Origin: Elusimicrobiota bacterium
GTDB taxonomy: Bacteria > Elusimicrobiota > Elusimicrobia > UBA1565 > UBA9628
DNA length: 64,000 nt
Direction of reading: 5' to 3'
Assembly: GCA_023213235.1 (NCBI GenBank)
Contig: CP096137.1
Coordinates: 383,587-447,586 of the forward strand
The notes under the pieces were generated by a model. It saw nothing but the letters and a program-made list of their open reading frames with translations, was not told where the DNA came from and ran no database searches. Shown here in pieces: positions 17,752 to 26,798 of the stretch. The number at the start of each line of letters is the position of its first letter. Positions within the stretch are counted from its first letter, which is position 1. The position numbers were made by a program, and so were the translations under genes.

Positions 17752-18713
17752 AGACCGAGCTTGCGCAGGTCGTGGACCTGGACGAGCCCGACGGCGCGGC
17801 CGCGCGCGTCGACGACGGGCAGGACGCTGAACGGGCGCTCGCGGTCGGTCATGAGCTCGACGGCCTCGACCGCCATGCGGTCGGCGCGGATCGCCGTCGG
17901 CTTGCGGTTCATCACGTCGGCGGCGGTGCGGCCGTTCACGCCGCCGGACTCGAAGGCGCGGCGCAGGTCGTTGTCGGTGACGAGGCCGGCGAGCTTGCCT
18001 TTCGCGTCGACGACGCAGGCCGCGCCCGCGTGCTTCGACGTCATCTCCGCGATCAGCGATTTGAGCGAGGCCGACGCGCGCACCTTCGGCAGGTCGCGGC
18101 CCGAGCGCATCGCGTCGGACACGCGCAAGGTCAGGCGGCGGCCGAGCTGGCCGGACGGGTGATTTAAAGCAAAGCGCTCTTTAGTAAAGCCCCGCAGCTC
18201 CATGAGCGCGACGGCCAGCGCGTCTCCCACAGCCATTGCTGCCGTTGTGCTGGCCGTGGGCGCGAGGTCGAGCGGGCAGGCCTCGCGCGCGACCGGCGTG
18301 CGCAGGACGGCGGCGGCCGCCTTGCCGAGCGTGGAGCGGGGGACGGCCGTGATCGCGATGACCTTCACGCCGACCCGGCGCAGGACGGGCAGCAGCGCGG
18401 AGAGCTCGGAGGACTCGCCGGACTTGCCGATCGCGAGCACGAGGTCGCGTTTCTCGACGAGGCCGACGTCGCCGTGCAGGGCCTCGGCCGGGTGCATGTA
18501 GAGGGCGGGCGTGCCCGTCGAGGAGAGCGTCGCCGCGATCTTCTGAGCGACGTGGCCCGACTTGCCGACGCCGGTCACGACGACCTTGCCGCGGCAGCGC
18601 GCGAGCAGGCCGATCGCCTTCGCGTACGCGCCGTCGACGGCCGCGCGCGTCGCGCGCAGCGCGTCGGCCTCGATGGCGAGGGTGCGGCGGACGGCGTCGA
18701 GCGGGCGGCTCAT
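17748..18713 (-). CDS. Arabinose-5-phosphate isomerase (KpsF/KdsD/GutQ family)
   Basis: 321 residues. The N-terminal SIS domain shows VVVTGVGKSGHVAQKIAATL and LAIGKSGESSEL; two CBS repeats fill residues 205-321 (VSDAMRSGRDLPKV, VMNRKPTAIRADRM). It interconverts ribulose-5-P and arabinose-5-P, the entry to Kdo. No other Kdo gene is in the window, so it is either a locus-specific isoform or supports a related sugar acid. Overlaps both neighbours by 4 nt. Confidence 0.9.
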   Translation of the reverse strand: MSRPLDAVRRTLAIEADALRATRAAVDGAYAKAIGLLARCRGKVVVTGVGKSGHVAQKIAATLSSTGTPALYMHPAEALHGDVGLVEKRDLVLAIGKSGESSELSALLPVLRRVGVKVIAITAVPRSTLGKAAAAVLRTPVAREACPLDLAPTASTTAAMAVGDALAVALMELRGFTKERFALNHPSGQLGRRLTLRVSDAMRSGRDLPKVRASASLKSLIAEMTSKHAGAACVVDAKGKLAGLVTDNDLRRAFESGGVNGRTAADVMNRKPTAIRADRMAVEAVELMTDRERPFSVLPVVDARGRAVGLVQVHDLRKLGL

Positions 18714-19609
18714 GCTCCGGCCTCCATGTGCCTCTTCATGTCCCGCAGGCCTTCCTCGACCGTCATCGGCGCGATCCCGAGCTCGCGGCGCATGCGGCCC
18801 GTGTCGAACGACGTGTCCGGAGGCCGGGCGGCGATGCTCGGGAAGCGCGAGCTGTCGACGCGCTTGATCAGGCTCTTGTCGAGGCCGAACGTCTCCGCGA
18901 CCTTGAGCCCGAACTGCCAGCGGTTGACCCGGTCCTTGCCGGCCAGGTGGATGATCCCTTTCGGCTTGCGCCGAAGAGCGGCCCACAGCGCGCGGCCGCA
19001 CTGCAGGTTGTAGAGCGGGTTCTCGCGCACGTCGTCGACGAGCTCGACGCTCTCGCCGCGCATGAGCTTCTCGTGGATCCAGGTCGCCGGGTTCGGGCGC
19101 GTCACCGTGCGGTTCCAGCCGTACATGAGAATCGGGCGGACGATGGTCCACGAGCCCAAAGTCTCCTGCACGAGGCGCTCGCACTCGACCTTGAGGCGGC
19201 CGTACTTGTTGACGGGGTTCGTCGCGTCGGACTCCCGGTACGGCGCGTCGGTGCCGTCGAACACGGCGTTCGTCGAGACGTAGACGTGGTGGATGCCGCG
19301 CGTGCGGCAGGCGGCGGTCACGTTGAGCGTGCTGACGATGTTGGACTCGAGGCTCTCGGCGTAGTGGCGTTCGACGTAGTCCACGCTGGCGATGCCGGCG
19401 GCGTGGATGACGGCGTCGAAGCGGCGCTTGGCGAAGAGCTTCTCGACGGCGCGCTTGTCGCGCAGGTCGAGGCTGACGTGCTCGGCCCTGCCGCGCGGGA
19501 CCTTGTAGTCGCGCAGGTGGACGGAGACGATCGAGACGCCTTTGGGGGCGGTCTCCTCGAACCCCTTGCCGAGCAGTCCGGTGCCGCCGGTGACGAGAAC
19601 GGAGCGCAT
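18710..19609 (-). CDS. RmlD-like sugar nucleotide reductase (SDR)
   Basis: 299 residues. SVLVTGGTGLLGKGFEE binds NAD(P); VIHAAGIASVDYVE, YVSTNAVFDGTDAPYRE and NKYGRLKVECE (catalytic Tyr/Lys) match the RmlD/RfbD group, such as dTDP-4-keto-rhamnose reductases. First gene of the operon reading down to 14238. On the minus strand TAGAAT (19617-19622) ends 7 nt before the ATG, so it is probably leaderless. Confidence 0.8.
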   Translation of the reverse strand: MRSVLVTGGTGLLGKGFEETAPKGVSIVSVHLRDYKVPRGRAEHVSLDLRDKRAVEKLFAKRRFDAVIHAAGIASVDYVERHYAESLESNIVSTLNVTAACRTRGIHHVYVSTNAVFDGTDAPYRESDATNPVNKYGRLKVECERLVQETLGSWTIVRPILMYGWNRTVTRPNPATWIHEKLMRGESVELVDDVRENPLYNLQCGRALWAALRRKPKGIIHLAGKDRVNRWQFGLKVAETFGLDKSLIKRVDSSRFPSIAARPPDTSFDTGRMRRELGIAPMTVEEGLRDMKRHMEAGA

Positions 19610-19700
19610 CCCCGGGATTCTATCATTTCGCGGGCGGGGGCCCCCGGGGGTGGGTCTTTGGGCACTTCCTTAAGAGGGCGGTTACGGGCACAATCAGGGG

Positions 19701-21040
19701 ATGCGCCTCCTGCGCCTCGTCGTCGCCGCCTCTTTGTTCGCGGGCTCCCCGGCCGCCGCCCAGGTCGCCGGGACCGTCCGCCTCGCGCCGTCCCTGTCGG
19801 CGCCCGCGCCCGTTCTGGCCCCGGGCGCCGCGCCCGCGCTCTTGGGCGGGACCGCTCCCGCCCTGCTCGCTCCGTCTTTAGCCGTTCCGTCGATCGCGGC
19901 CGCGCCGGCGCCCGTTCCGGTCCCCGCGCGGGTCGCCGCGATGGCCGTCGCCGTGGCCGCCGCCGTTCCGGCCGATCTCGGCAAGGCCTCCCCCGGCGCC
20001 GCCCGCTCCTCCTCCGACGCCGCGTTCGCGGCGCTGACGGGGAACTCGCCGCCCCGTCGGCTCCCGCGCTCGAGTCCGCGCCGCTTCCGGCCGCGGACAT
20101 ACGGCTTCCGCCGTCCGCCCCGGAGTCCGCTCGCACCCCGGCCCCCGGCCCGCGCGTCCACCTGCTCTCGAAGCCGCTCGCTCAGACCGTGACGCTCGGC
20201 CGGACCGCGCGCGTCCTCCACTACGTGCTCGAGACGGCGATGCAGTTCCTCAAGGCCGCTCTCGCGTGGCAGGCGACGGGCTCCCCGGCCGCCGCGGCCG
20301 CCGTGCTCGCCTTCGAGCTCGTGAAGATGCCGCCGATGATCACCGCTCAGAGCCTCGCCGACCTCGGCCTGCGCTACTGGTGGCGCAAGCTCTCCGTCCT
20401 GCGCGCGGTCTCCGCGGCTCCCGGCGTCACGCGCGTGCGCGTGCTGACCACCGGCGACACGGCGTTCTCAGGGATCCTCGCCGTCAAGCAGGAGAACACG
20501 GGCCTCATCTTCGTCGACTCCGACCGGGAGCTTCCGCTCGAGATGAGCCCCTACGGCTCCCCGATTCCCGTCGCCGACCTGGCCGGGCGCGGCGCGCGCC
20601 TGGTGCTCGTCCACGACGGCGTCTCCGAGCTGAGCTTCTGGACGCCCACGCTCGGCGAGCTGTTGAGCGGCCGCCCGATCGCCGCGGACGTCGCGGCGGC
20701 CTGGCGCGCGCGGCTCGACCTCGACAAGAAGGAGAAGGGGCGCCTCGCCCGGATCTTCGACTTCTCCAAGGAGAAGGAACTGCGCGTCGAGGCGCATCTC
20801 TCCGACGGCGCCGGCGGCGAGGTCCCGCTCGGCACGGTCGCCTTCGGCAAGGGCGTCAAGCGCCTCGTCGGCATCGGGCGCTGGGACCGGTTCACGGCGC
20901 TGTTCGGCTCGAAGCCCGAGGGCCGCGCGATCCCGCTGTCGGACACGGTCGTGGAGCGCGGCGGCGTCCGCGGCGAGGGGAACGTCCTGACGCGCGCGTG
21001 GCGGCGCCTGAGCGGACGGCTGATCGTCCGGAAGGACTAG
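19701..21040 (+). CDS. Secreted Ala/Pro-rich protein of unknown function, one frameshift
   Basis: About 446 residues after repair. Signal peptide MRLLRLVVAASLFAGSPAAAQ, then about 100 residues very rich in Ala and Pro, then a folded domain (TARVLHYVLETAMQFLKAAL, VTRVRVLTTGDTAFSG, GLIFVDSDRELPLEMSPYG). The frame slips at G run 20039-20042; one more G joins the two halves (LTGELAAPSAPAL). I do not recognise the domain. CACAAT (19689-19694) ends 6 nt before the ATG. The leader is organised like that of the protein at 46.2-47.7 kb. Confidence 0.65.
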
Positions 21041-21041
21041 C

Positions 21042-22049
21042 TCAGCGGCAGATCGCGTCGCCGTCGAGCGTCAGCGGCTTGCCGGCCTTGTCCGCGCCCG
21101 ATTTACGGAACGTCATCGCGATCGGGTAATGGTCGGAGGCGCGCGTGCCGGCCTGCTTCTCGGCGGCCTCGACCTCGGCGGAGGACACGGCTCCGGCGAC
21201 GACGAGCTCCTCGTCCATGAAGTCGTCGCTGACCAGGAAGTGGTCGTAGTTATTGGCCGCGCCCTCGCGGCCGTGGCGGGAGGTCGGCTCGTCGACGAGC
21301 GCGGTGAAGCCGGCGCCCATCGATTCCTCGACGGTCTCCCACGAGCGCTCGCCCGCGCGCTTGCTGACGAGCTTGCCGGAGGCGGTCGCCATGTTGAAGT
21401 CTCCGGCGATCACGAAGTCGGGGTCGGCGCCGGGCTTGGCGGCCTGCGCGCGCACCCACGCCATGATCCGCCTCAGCTCCTCGGCCGAGGCGGAGGAATC
21501 GCCCTTGTCGTAGCTGAGGTGGACGCTGAGCACGGTGAAGTCGGCGTCGCCCGCCGTCACGTGCGCCATGTGCGGCGTGTGGCGGACCCCTTCGAGCTCG
21601 AGGTTGCCCGAGCAGTCGATACGCACGCCGGGCCCCGCGTAGATCGCGTTGTTCATGGCGGCCTTCGTGTCCTCGAAGCTCATCGTCCAGCCGCGGCCCT
21701 CGTCGGGGAGCTGGCGCGAGAGCGTCTCGGCGCCCTTGTCGTTGGCGACCTCCTGCGCGGCGAGGATCGACGGGCCCGCCCCGGCGAAGGCGCGCTGCAG
21801 GCCGTAGCGCAGGGCGTCCTTCTTCTTTTTCGGCGCCTTCTTGCCGAGCGCCTGCACGTTCCAGGAGACCAGGCGGCCGATCTCGCCGGCGACCGGGGCG
21901 GGAGCGGGCGGTCGGCCGCGAAACCGTTCCCAGAGGCCCTTGAACGTGTCGGAGAGGTCGGCGGCGTGCTCGACGGGCGCGGCCCCGACGTACTGGGCGC
22001 GGGCGGTCAGCGAGGTCGCGACGAGCAGGACGGCGAGGGAGCGGCGCAC
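21042..22049 (-). CDS. Secreted endonuclease/exonuclease/phosphatase-fold protein
   Basis: 335 residues from GTG 22049 with signal peptide ending near SLTARAQ. The EEP metal-phosphoesterase core is complete: LVSWNVQALG (Asn), AAQEVAND (Glu), VIAGDFNMA (Asp/Asn) and the C-terminal ASDHYPIAM (Asp/His). Likely a periplasmic or secreted nuclease or phosphodiesterase. TAGGAT ends 6 nt before the GTG on the minus strand. Converges with the 19701 gene, one base between their stops. Confidence 0.82.
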   Translation of the reverse strand: MRRSLAVLLVATSLTARAQYVGAAPVEHAADLSDTFKGLWERFRGRPPAPAPVAGEIGRLVSWNVQALGKKAPKKKKDALRYGLQRAFAGAGPSILAAQEVANDKGAETLSRQLPDEGRGWTMSFEDTKAAMNNAIYAGPGVRIDCSGNLELEGVRHTPHMAHVTAGDADFTVLSVHLSYDKGDSSASAEELRRIMAWVRAQAAKPGADPDFVIAGDFNMATASGKLVSKRAGERSWETVEESMGAGFTALVDEPTSRHGREGAANNYDHFLVSDDFMDEELVVAGAVSSAEVEAAEKQAGTRASDHYPIAMTFRKSGADKAGKPLTLDGDAICR

Positions 22050-22140
22050 GACGTCATCCTAGCGCGCCTCGGGGAGGTCCCGCGCGGGACCAATGGGGAG
22101 AAATCGCCGCGTCATTCGGCCCAGGGCCGGATGGGCCGTC

Positions 22141-23250
22141 CTAGATCAGCAGGCGCGTCAGCGCGCGGCCGCGCAGGACGCGGCACACCGTCTCGACGTC
22201 GCGCTCGGTCAGCGAGGTCGAGGACGGGATGTTGACGACGGTGCGGTAGGCTAAAGTCGCCTCGGGGATCGAGGCTTTGGCGCGGGCGTACGGCTTCTGC
22301 AGCGGGACGGGCCGCCACAGCGGGCGCGCCTGGACGCCGGCCTTCTCGAAGTCGGCGAGCAGGCGGTCGCGGCCGGCGAGGTCCGGCGTCTGAACGGCGA
22401 GCAGCCAGCGGTTCCAGACGGCCTTCTTCTCCACGGGCTCGATCGGCGCGAGACCTTTCAGCCTCGACGCGTACCAAGACGAGATCGTCTTCCGGCGGCG
22501 CAGGAAGCCGGGCAGCGACTCCATCTGCGAGACGCCGAGGGCGGCGAGGATGTTGGTCAGCCGGTAGTTCCAGCCGATCTCGTCGTGGACGTACTCGATG
22601 CCGTCGAGCTTGGCCTGCTGCGTCAGGTGCTTGGCGCGCCGCGCGAGCGCGCGGTCTCCCGTCAGGAGCATGCCGCCGCCGCCCGTCGTGATGATCTTGT
22701 TGCCGTTGAAGCTCAGCGCGCCGGCCAGGCCCCAGGTCCCCGTGTGCCGGCCGGCCCAGTACGAGCCGATGCTCTCGGCCGCGTCCTCGACGACGACCGC
22801 GCCGCGGCGCTTGGCGATCTCGAGCGTGCGCTTCATGTCCATCGGGTAGCCGAGGATGTGGGTGGCCATCACGACCGCCTTGCGGCCGCGCGGGCGGGCG
22901 GCGAGCGCGGCGTCGAGGAGGCCCAAGTCCATGTTGAAGCGGTTCGGCTCGCAGTCGACGAAGACGAGGCGCGCGCCGGTGTAGGACGCCGCGTTGGCCG
23001 TCGCGATGAAGGTCAGCGCCGGGACGAGCACGTCGACGCCGGGGCCGGCGCCCGCGAGCCGGAGCGCCGCGTGCAGCGCGGCGGTGCCGTTGACCGCGGC
23101 GACGGCGTGCCCGGCGCCGGTGAAGCGCGCGGTCTTCTCCTCGAAGCGGCCCACGAACGGCCCCGCGGAGGACACCCAGCCCGTGTCGAGGCACTCCTTG
23201 ACGTACTTCCAGGCCGACTTCTCGAGCGACGGGACCGAGAGGGGGATCAC
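22141..23250 (-). CDS. legC: PLP-dependent aminotransferase LegC
   Basis: 369 residues from GTG 23250 (GTGA overlap with xthA). IPLSVPSLEKSAWKYVKECLDTGWVSS is the DegT/DnrJ/EryC1 start typical of LegC; VVEDAAESIGS holds the cofactor-ring Asp and SFNGNKIITTGGGG the PLP lysine. It aminates the 4-keto sugar made by LegB. It is separated from the main cluster by about 5 kb and sits instead behind xthA and a BCAT gene. Confidence 0.88.
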   Translation of the reverse strand: MIPLSVPSLEKSAWKYVKECLDTGWVSSAGPFVGRFEEKTARFTGAGHAVAAVNGTAALHAALRLAGAGPGVDVLVPALTFIATANAASYTGARLVFVDCEPNRFNMDLGLLDAALAARPRGRKAVVMATHILGYPMDMKRTLEIAKRRGAVVVEDAAESIGSYWAGRHTGTWGLAGALSFNGNKIITTGGGGMLLTGDRALARRAKHLTQQAKLDGIEYVHDEIGWNYRLTNILAALGVSQMESLPGFLRRRKTISSWYASRLKGLAPIEPVEKKAVWNRWLLAVQTPDLAGRDRLLADFEKAGVQARPLWRPVPLQKPYARAKASIPEATLAYRTVVNIPSSTSLTERDVETVCRVLRGRALTRLLI

Positions 23251-24014
23251 GCCAGCTCGATGCCGACCGGGCAGTGGTCGGAGCCCATCGCCGTCGGGTC
23301 GATGAACGCGTTCTTGAGGCGGGGGCGCAGGTTCTTCGAGATGAAGAAATAGTCGATGCGCCAGCCGACGTTGCGCTCGCGCGCGCGGGACTGCTGGTCC
23401 CACCACGAGTAGTGGTCGGGCCCCGTCTCGAACTCGCGGAACGTGTCGATGAAGCCGTCGGCGAGCAGCGCGTCCATCCACTCGCACTCCTGGGGCAGGA
23501 AGCCGGAGATCTTGCGGTTCTCTTTCGGGCGCGCGAGGTCGATCTCCTTGTGCGCGGTGTTGACGTCGCCGCAGATCACGATCTTGTCGTCGCCGCGCTT
23601 GCGGTAGCGCGGGATCACCTCGCCGAGGAAAGCGCGGTAGAAGTCCATCTTGAAGTCGAGGCGCTCCTGGCGCGACTTGCCGTTCGGGAAGTAGATGTTG
23701 AACAGAGTGAAGTCGCGGTGCTTCGTGGCCAGCACGCGGCCCTCGTTGTCGAACTGCTTGATCGCGAAGCCGCGCTCGACCTTCAGGGGCTTCTCGCGCG
23801 AGAAGGTCGCGACGCCGGAGTAGCCCTTCTTCTCGCCCCAGTGGAACTCGCCGTGGTAGCCGTGAGGGTTGAGGATGTCGGGGGTCAACTGGTCGGGCTG
23901 GGCCTTCGTCTCCTGCAGGCAGACGATGTCGGCGTTTTCCTTCTTGAACCAGTCGCCGAAGCCCTTCTTCGCGACGGCGCGGACGCCGTTGACGTTCCAG
24001 GAGACGAGCTTCAT
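23247..24014 (-). CDS. xthA: Exodeoxyribonuclease III / AP endonuclease
   Basis: 255 residues. MKLVSWNVNGVRA, IVCLQETKAQ, GDVNTAHKEIDLA, WRIDYFFIS and the terminal GSDHCPVGIELA give the full active site of ExoIII. Cytoplasmic base-excision repair enzyme. Lies 6 nt after the BCAT gene and overlaps legC by 4 nt, so the three are cotranscribed. Confidence 0.93.
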   Translation of the reverse strand: MKLVSWNVNGVRAVAKKGFGDWFKKENADIVCLQETKAQPDQLTPDILNPHGYHGEFHWGEKKGYSGVATFSREKPLKVERGFAIKQFDNEGRVLATKHRDFTLFNIYFPNGKSRQERLDFKMDFYRAFLGEVIPRYRKRGDDKIVICGDVNTAHKEIDLARPKENRKISGFLPQECEWMDALLADGFIDTFREFETGPDHYSWWDQQSRARERNVGWRIDYFFISKNLRPRLKNAFIDPTAMGSDHCPVGIELA

Positions 24015-24020
24015 GCGGGC

Positions 24021-24920
24021 TTACTTCGCCTTGGCGGTCTCGTAGATCGGGGTGCCGGCCGCGGCCGAGTTCGCGTAGTCGCGGAAGTGTCCGATGAGCT
24101 TCTTCGTCGTCGGGCCGCAGACGCCCTTGCCGATGATGCGCCCGTCGATCTTGACGGCGGCGATCACCTCGGCGCCGGTGCCGGTCAGGAAGACTTCGTC
24201 TGCTGAGTATAAGTCGTAGCGCGGGAAGTTGCGCTCGATGACCTTGGTGCCGAGCTTCTCCGCGCACAGCTCCATGACGACGTTGCGCGTGACGCCGACG
24301 AGGATGCCGGCGGAGGTCGGCGGCGTGAAGATCTTGCCGTCCTTGATGTAGAAGATGTTGTCGCCCGAGCACTCGGAGACGTGGCCCGTCGCGTTGAGGA
24401 GGATCGCCTCCTGGGCGCCGGCCGCGGTCGCCTCGGCGCGCGCGAGGATGTTCGCGAGGTAGTTCAGCGACTTGACGCCCGGCGTCACCTGGTCCAGGCC
24501 CTTCTGGCGGATCGTCGAGGTGATGACCGTCAGGCCCTTCTCGTAGAACTCCTCGGGGTAGAGCTCGATGCGGTCGGCGATGATGAAGAGGGTGGCGCCG
24601 TCCTTGCACTTGCGCATGTCCAGGCCGAGGTCCCCGACGCCGCGGGTCACGACGAGGCGGATGTAGGCGTCCTTGAGCTTGTTCTGGCGCACGGTCTCGA
24701 GGATGGCCTGCTCGATCTCCTTGATCGGCATCGGCAGCTTGAGGAGGATCGCGTTGGCCGACTCCTCGAGGCGCTTGAGGTGGTCGTCGAGCCGGAAGAT
24801 GCGGCCGTTGTACGCGCGGATGCCCTCGAAGATCCCGTCGCCGTAGAGCACGCCGTGGTCGAACACCGAGATCTTGGCGTCTTCCTTGTCGCAGTACTTT
24901 CCGTCGATGTAGATCTTCAT
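24021..24920 (-). CDS. ilvE: Branched-chain amino acid aminotransferase (class IV)
   Basis: 299 residues. FDHGVLYGDGIFEGIRAY at the start, GVKSLNYLANILARAEA with the PLP lysine, EAILLNATGHVSECSGDNIF and GILVGVTR are the family signatures. Converts branched-chain keto acids to amino acids. TATTCT (24927-24932, minus strand) ends 6 nt before the ATG: leaderless start for the ilvE-xthA-legC unit. Confidence 0.88.
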   Translation of the reverse strand: MKIYIDGKYCDKEDAKISVFDHGVLYGDGIFEGIRAYNGRIFRLDDHLKRLEESANAILLKLPMPIKEIEQAILETVRQNKLKDAYIRLVVTRGVGDLGLDMRKCKDGATLFIIADRIELYPEEFYEKGLTVITSTIRQKGLDQVTPGVKSLNYLANILARAEATAAGAQEAILLNATGHVSECSGDNIFYIKDGKIFTPPTSAGILVGVTRNVVMELCAEKLGTKVIERNFPRYDLYSADEVFLTGTGAEVIAAVKIDGRIIGKGVCGPTTKKLIGHFRDYANSAAAGTPIYETAKAK

Positions 24921-24984
24921 ATGAGTAGAATATCAAAATCCCGGCGAAAGTCGTGTTGATCGGGATCATCGTCGGAGGATAAAA

Positions 24985-25013
24985 GGTGTCAGTTCTTGCG
25001 TTCTTGCATTATT
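24985..25013 (+). repeat. RAYT terminal repeat, left outer copy
   Basis: Begins GGTGTCAGTTCTTGCG. It supplies the GTG start codon and first residues of the TPR lipoprotein gene. Perfect inverted match to 26774-26802. Confidence 0.85.
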
Positions 25014-25720
25014 TACTCCGCGCTTCGGTCGCGGTTGTCGTGGCCGTCCTCCTGGCCGGATGCGGGCGAGACGCGGCCGAGAAGGTCTATTTCGACTCGC
25101 TTCACGGCGGGAAGAACGGCATGTCCGCCGCGGACCAGTTGAAACTGCTTGACGAGGCGATCGCCCTTCGCCCGGACCGCGCCTGGTACTTAGAGCGCCG
25201 CGCGACGCTGTACGTCGACCTGCGCGACTTCGCGAAGGCGCGTCCCAACTTCGACCGCGCGATCGAGCTCGCCGATCGCGCTTATCTCCGGTACGCGCGC
25301 GCGCTGGCGTCGTGCCAGGAAGGGCGGATCCGCGAAGCGCTTCCCGATTTCGATCGCGCGATTGAGCGCCAGCCGAAGAATCTCCAGTTCTACCGCGGCC
25401 GCGGCCTGGCGCGCGCGGAGACCGGCGACCTGCGCGGCGCCCGCGCCGACGCCGCGTTCCTGCTCGCCAAGGTCCCGCATTGGCACGATGGCCACTGGCT
25501 GATGGGCCGCGTCGAGGAGTTGTCGGGGCGACGCGCGGCCGCGATCCCGTTCTATGAGAAGGCGCTGTCGATCCGGCCCGAGCTGATCTTCCCGAGGCGC
25601 GCGCTCGTGCGGTGCCTGCGCGCGACGGGGAAAATCGGCGAGGCGGACGTACAGGCCGCCGAGGCCGCTCGCCGCGAGCGTAACGCCTCGGTCTCGTACG
25701 CCGATCCTTTCCGTTACTAG
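24986..25720 (+). CDS. TPR-repeat lipoprotein
   Basis: 244 residues from GTG 24986, preceded 7 nt upstream by a GGAGG Shine-Dalgarno. The signal peptide has lipobox LLAGC near residue 27, so it is a lipid-anchored envelope protein. Residues 50-225 are TPR helices (DEAIALRPDRAWYLERRATLY, DFDRAIERQPKNLQFYRGRG). The first ten codons, SVLAFLHYLL, are encoded by the RAYT-type repeat 24985-25013, so the N-terminus is partly of mobile-element origin. Function unknown; TPRs usually mediate protein contacts. Confidence 0.75.
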   Translation: MSVLAFLHYLLRASVAVVVAVLLAGCGRDAAEKVYFDSLHGGKNGMSAADQLKLLDEAIALRPDRAWYLERRATLYVDLRDFAKARPNFDRAIELADRAYLRYARALASCQEGRIREALPDFDRAIERQPKNLQFYRGRGLARAETGDLRGARADAAFLLAKVPHWHDGHWLMGRVEELSGRRAAAIPFYEKALSIRPELIFPRRALVRCLRATGKIGEADVQAAEAARRERNASVSYADPFRY

Positions 25721-25773
25721 CTCTTGAATCGCATTTGGTGGCGCGCGGACGCTTGCGGCCCTATACTACCGAT

Positions 25774-25958
25774 GAAGACACCGACAGGCCTTAAGGCCGA
25801 GGAAACATCCAAAAGAGCCGCCTAGCGCGGAAAACAGAGGTCAATAGAGACCCGAGGATGCGAAGAATCGGCCGAACAAAGCGCCGGATGGTGCAACGCA
25901 CCTGACGAACGCTGGTGTCTCCGCCCCGGTCCGCCTTTTGACGAACCGGGGCCTTTTT
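25774..25958 (+). ncRNA. Structured small RNA with its own terminator
   Basis: A 220-base gap after the TPR gene contains TATACT (25762-25767), then a likely RNA start at about 25774. AGACACC (25776-25782) pairs with GGTGTCT (25914-25920), closing an outer stem; GGCCTTAAGGCC near 25787-25798 and GGCCGA/TCGGCC can pair inside. A strong terminator follows. About 185 nt. I do not recognise the family; the size is like 6S RNA, but no motif supports that name. It has no convincing ORF. Confidence 0.5.
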
Positions 25959-25960
25959 AT
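25924..25960 (+). terminator. Rho-independent terminator
   Basis: CCCCGGT (25924-25930) pairs with ACCGGGG (25945-25951), followed by CCTTTTTAT. It ends the small RNA and separates it from the RAYT unit. Confidence 0.8.
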
Positions 25961-25979
25961 TGCGGGCCTGCCAGTCGTC

Positions 25980-26001
25980 GTGTCAGTTCTTGCATTCTTG
26001 C
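25980..26001 (+). repeat. RAYT terminal repeat, inner left copy
   Basis: GTGTCAGTTCTTGCATTCTT and following bases match the outer repeat with two transitions. This is probably the true left end of the RAYT unit (25980-26802). Confidence 0.75.
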
Positions 26002-26045
26002 GTTTTGGCGACGGATCCTTTTTGCCCCTCAATCGTATGATGGGT

Positions 26046-26798
26046 ATGGGACGGCGGCCTAGGATTCACTTTTCCGGAGCGGTTTATCACGCCATGTCGC
26101 ATGGCGTGAACGACCAGGATATCTTCATCGACAGCGCGGATCGCATCCGCTTTCTCGAAGAGATGCGGCGAATCGCGACCGCCTGCGGCGTGGATATCAT
26201 CGCCTACTGTCTGATGGGAAATCATTTTCACTTCGCGATAAAGGTCGCGAACGTTCCGTTGTCGGAATTTATGCGAAGGATGCTGAACCGTTACGCGTCC
26301 TATTTCAACCTCCGTCATAAGAGAATGGGCCACCTCTTCCAATCAAGATATCTCGCGTACCTCTGCCATGACGACGTCTACTATTCGAACCTGATTCGAT
26401 ATATACATATGAATCCGATTCGGGCCGGAATCGTCGCGCATCCTTCGGAATGGCCGTGGTCTAGCTTTCACCCCGGCGTGGATTCGGCGGAGGAGCCCGA
26501 CGGCTTCGACCCATGGCCTAAGGGCACATCCGAAGTTGAGGTGGAGATGTTCAGGCGACAGGAAGAGCAGCCCGATCTCGAAGCGATCGCCGCGCGAGTG
26601 GTCGACGCGGCGCACGATCACCAGAATTCCCTGAAGTCGCGAAGCCGCGCAAGAGGGCTGGTGAAGCTGCGCCGTCTTTTCGTCGCCGACGCCGTACGAT
26701 TCGGCCACTCTCAGACCTCGATCGCGAAATGGCTGGGAACCAGCGAAAGTTCAGTGAGCCGCTATGCGGCGGCAATAATGCAAGAACGCAAGAACTGA
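26046..26798 (+). CDS. REP-associated tyrosine transposase (RAYT, TnpA-REP)
   Basis: 250 residues from ATG 26046. RRPRIHFSGAVYHAMSHGVND, CLMGNHFHFAIKV (HUH metal motif HFH) and YIHMNPIRAGIV are the core of the IS200-like Y1 family; the catalytic Tyr lies in the SNLIRYIHMNP block region. A C-terminal helix-turn-helix-like segment follows (GHSQTSIAKWLGTSESSVSRYA). The last residues QERKN and the stop codon lie inside the right terminal repeat. RAYTs act on REP hairpins in the host genome. AT content is higher than in neighbouring genes, consistent with transfer. Confidence 0.88.
   Translation: MGRRPRIHFSGAVYHAMSHGVNDQDIFIDSADRIRFLEEMRRIATACGVDIIAYCLMGNHFHFAIKVANVPLSEFMRRMLNRYASYFNLRHKRMGHLFQSRYLAYLCHDDVYYSNLIRYIHMNPIRAGIVAHPSEWPWSSFHPGVDSAEEPDGFDPWPKGTSEVEVEMFRRQEEQPDLEAIAARVVDAAHDHQNSLKSRSRARGLVKLRRLFVADAVRFGHSQTSIAKWLGTSESSVSRYAAAIMQERKN

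Noticed and set aside
18728..19700. Long plus-strand frame leading into the 19.7-kb secreted protein
   Set aside because: It is antisense to the RmlD-like gene and Arg/Val/Asp-rich in the shadow manner; the signal peptide and -10 box place the start at 19701.
25774..25920. Type II hammerhead ribozyme in the structured RNA
   Set aside because: CTGACGA and GAAA are present in a permitted order, but the stem that must directly abut them is not formed.
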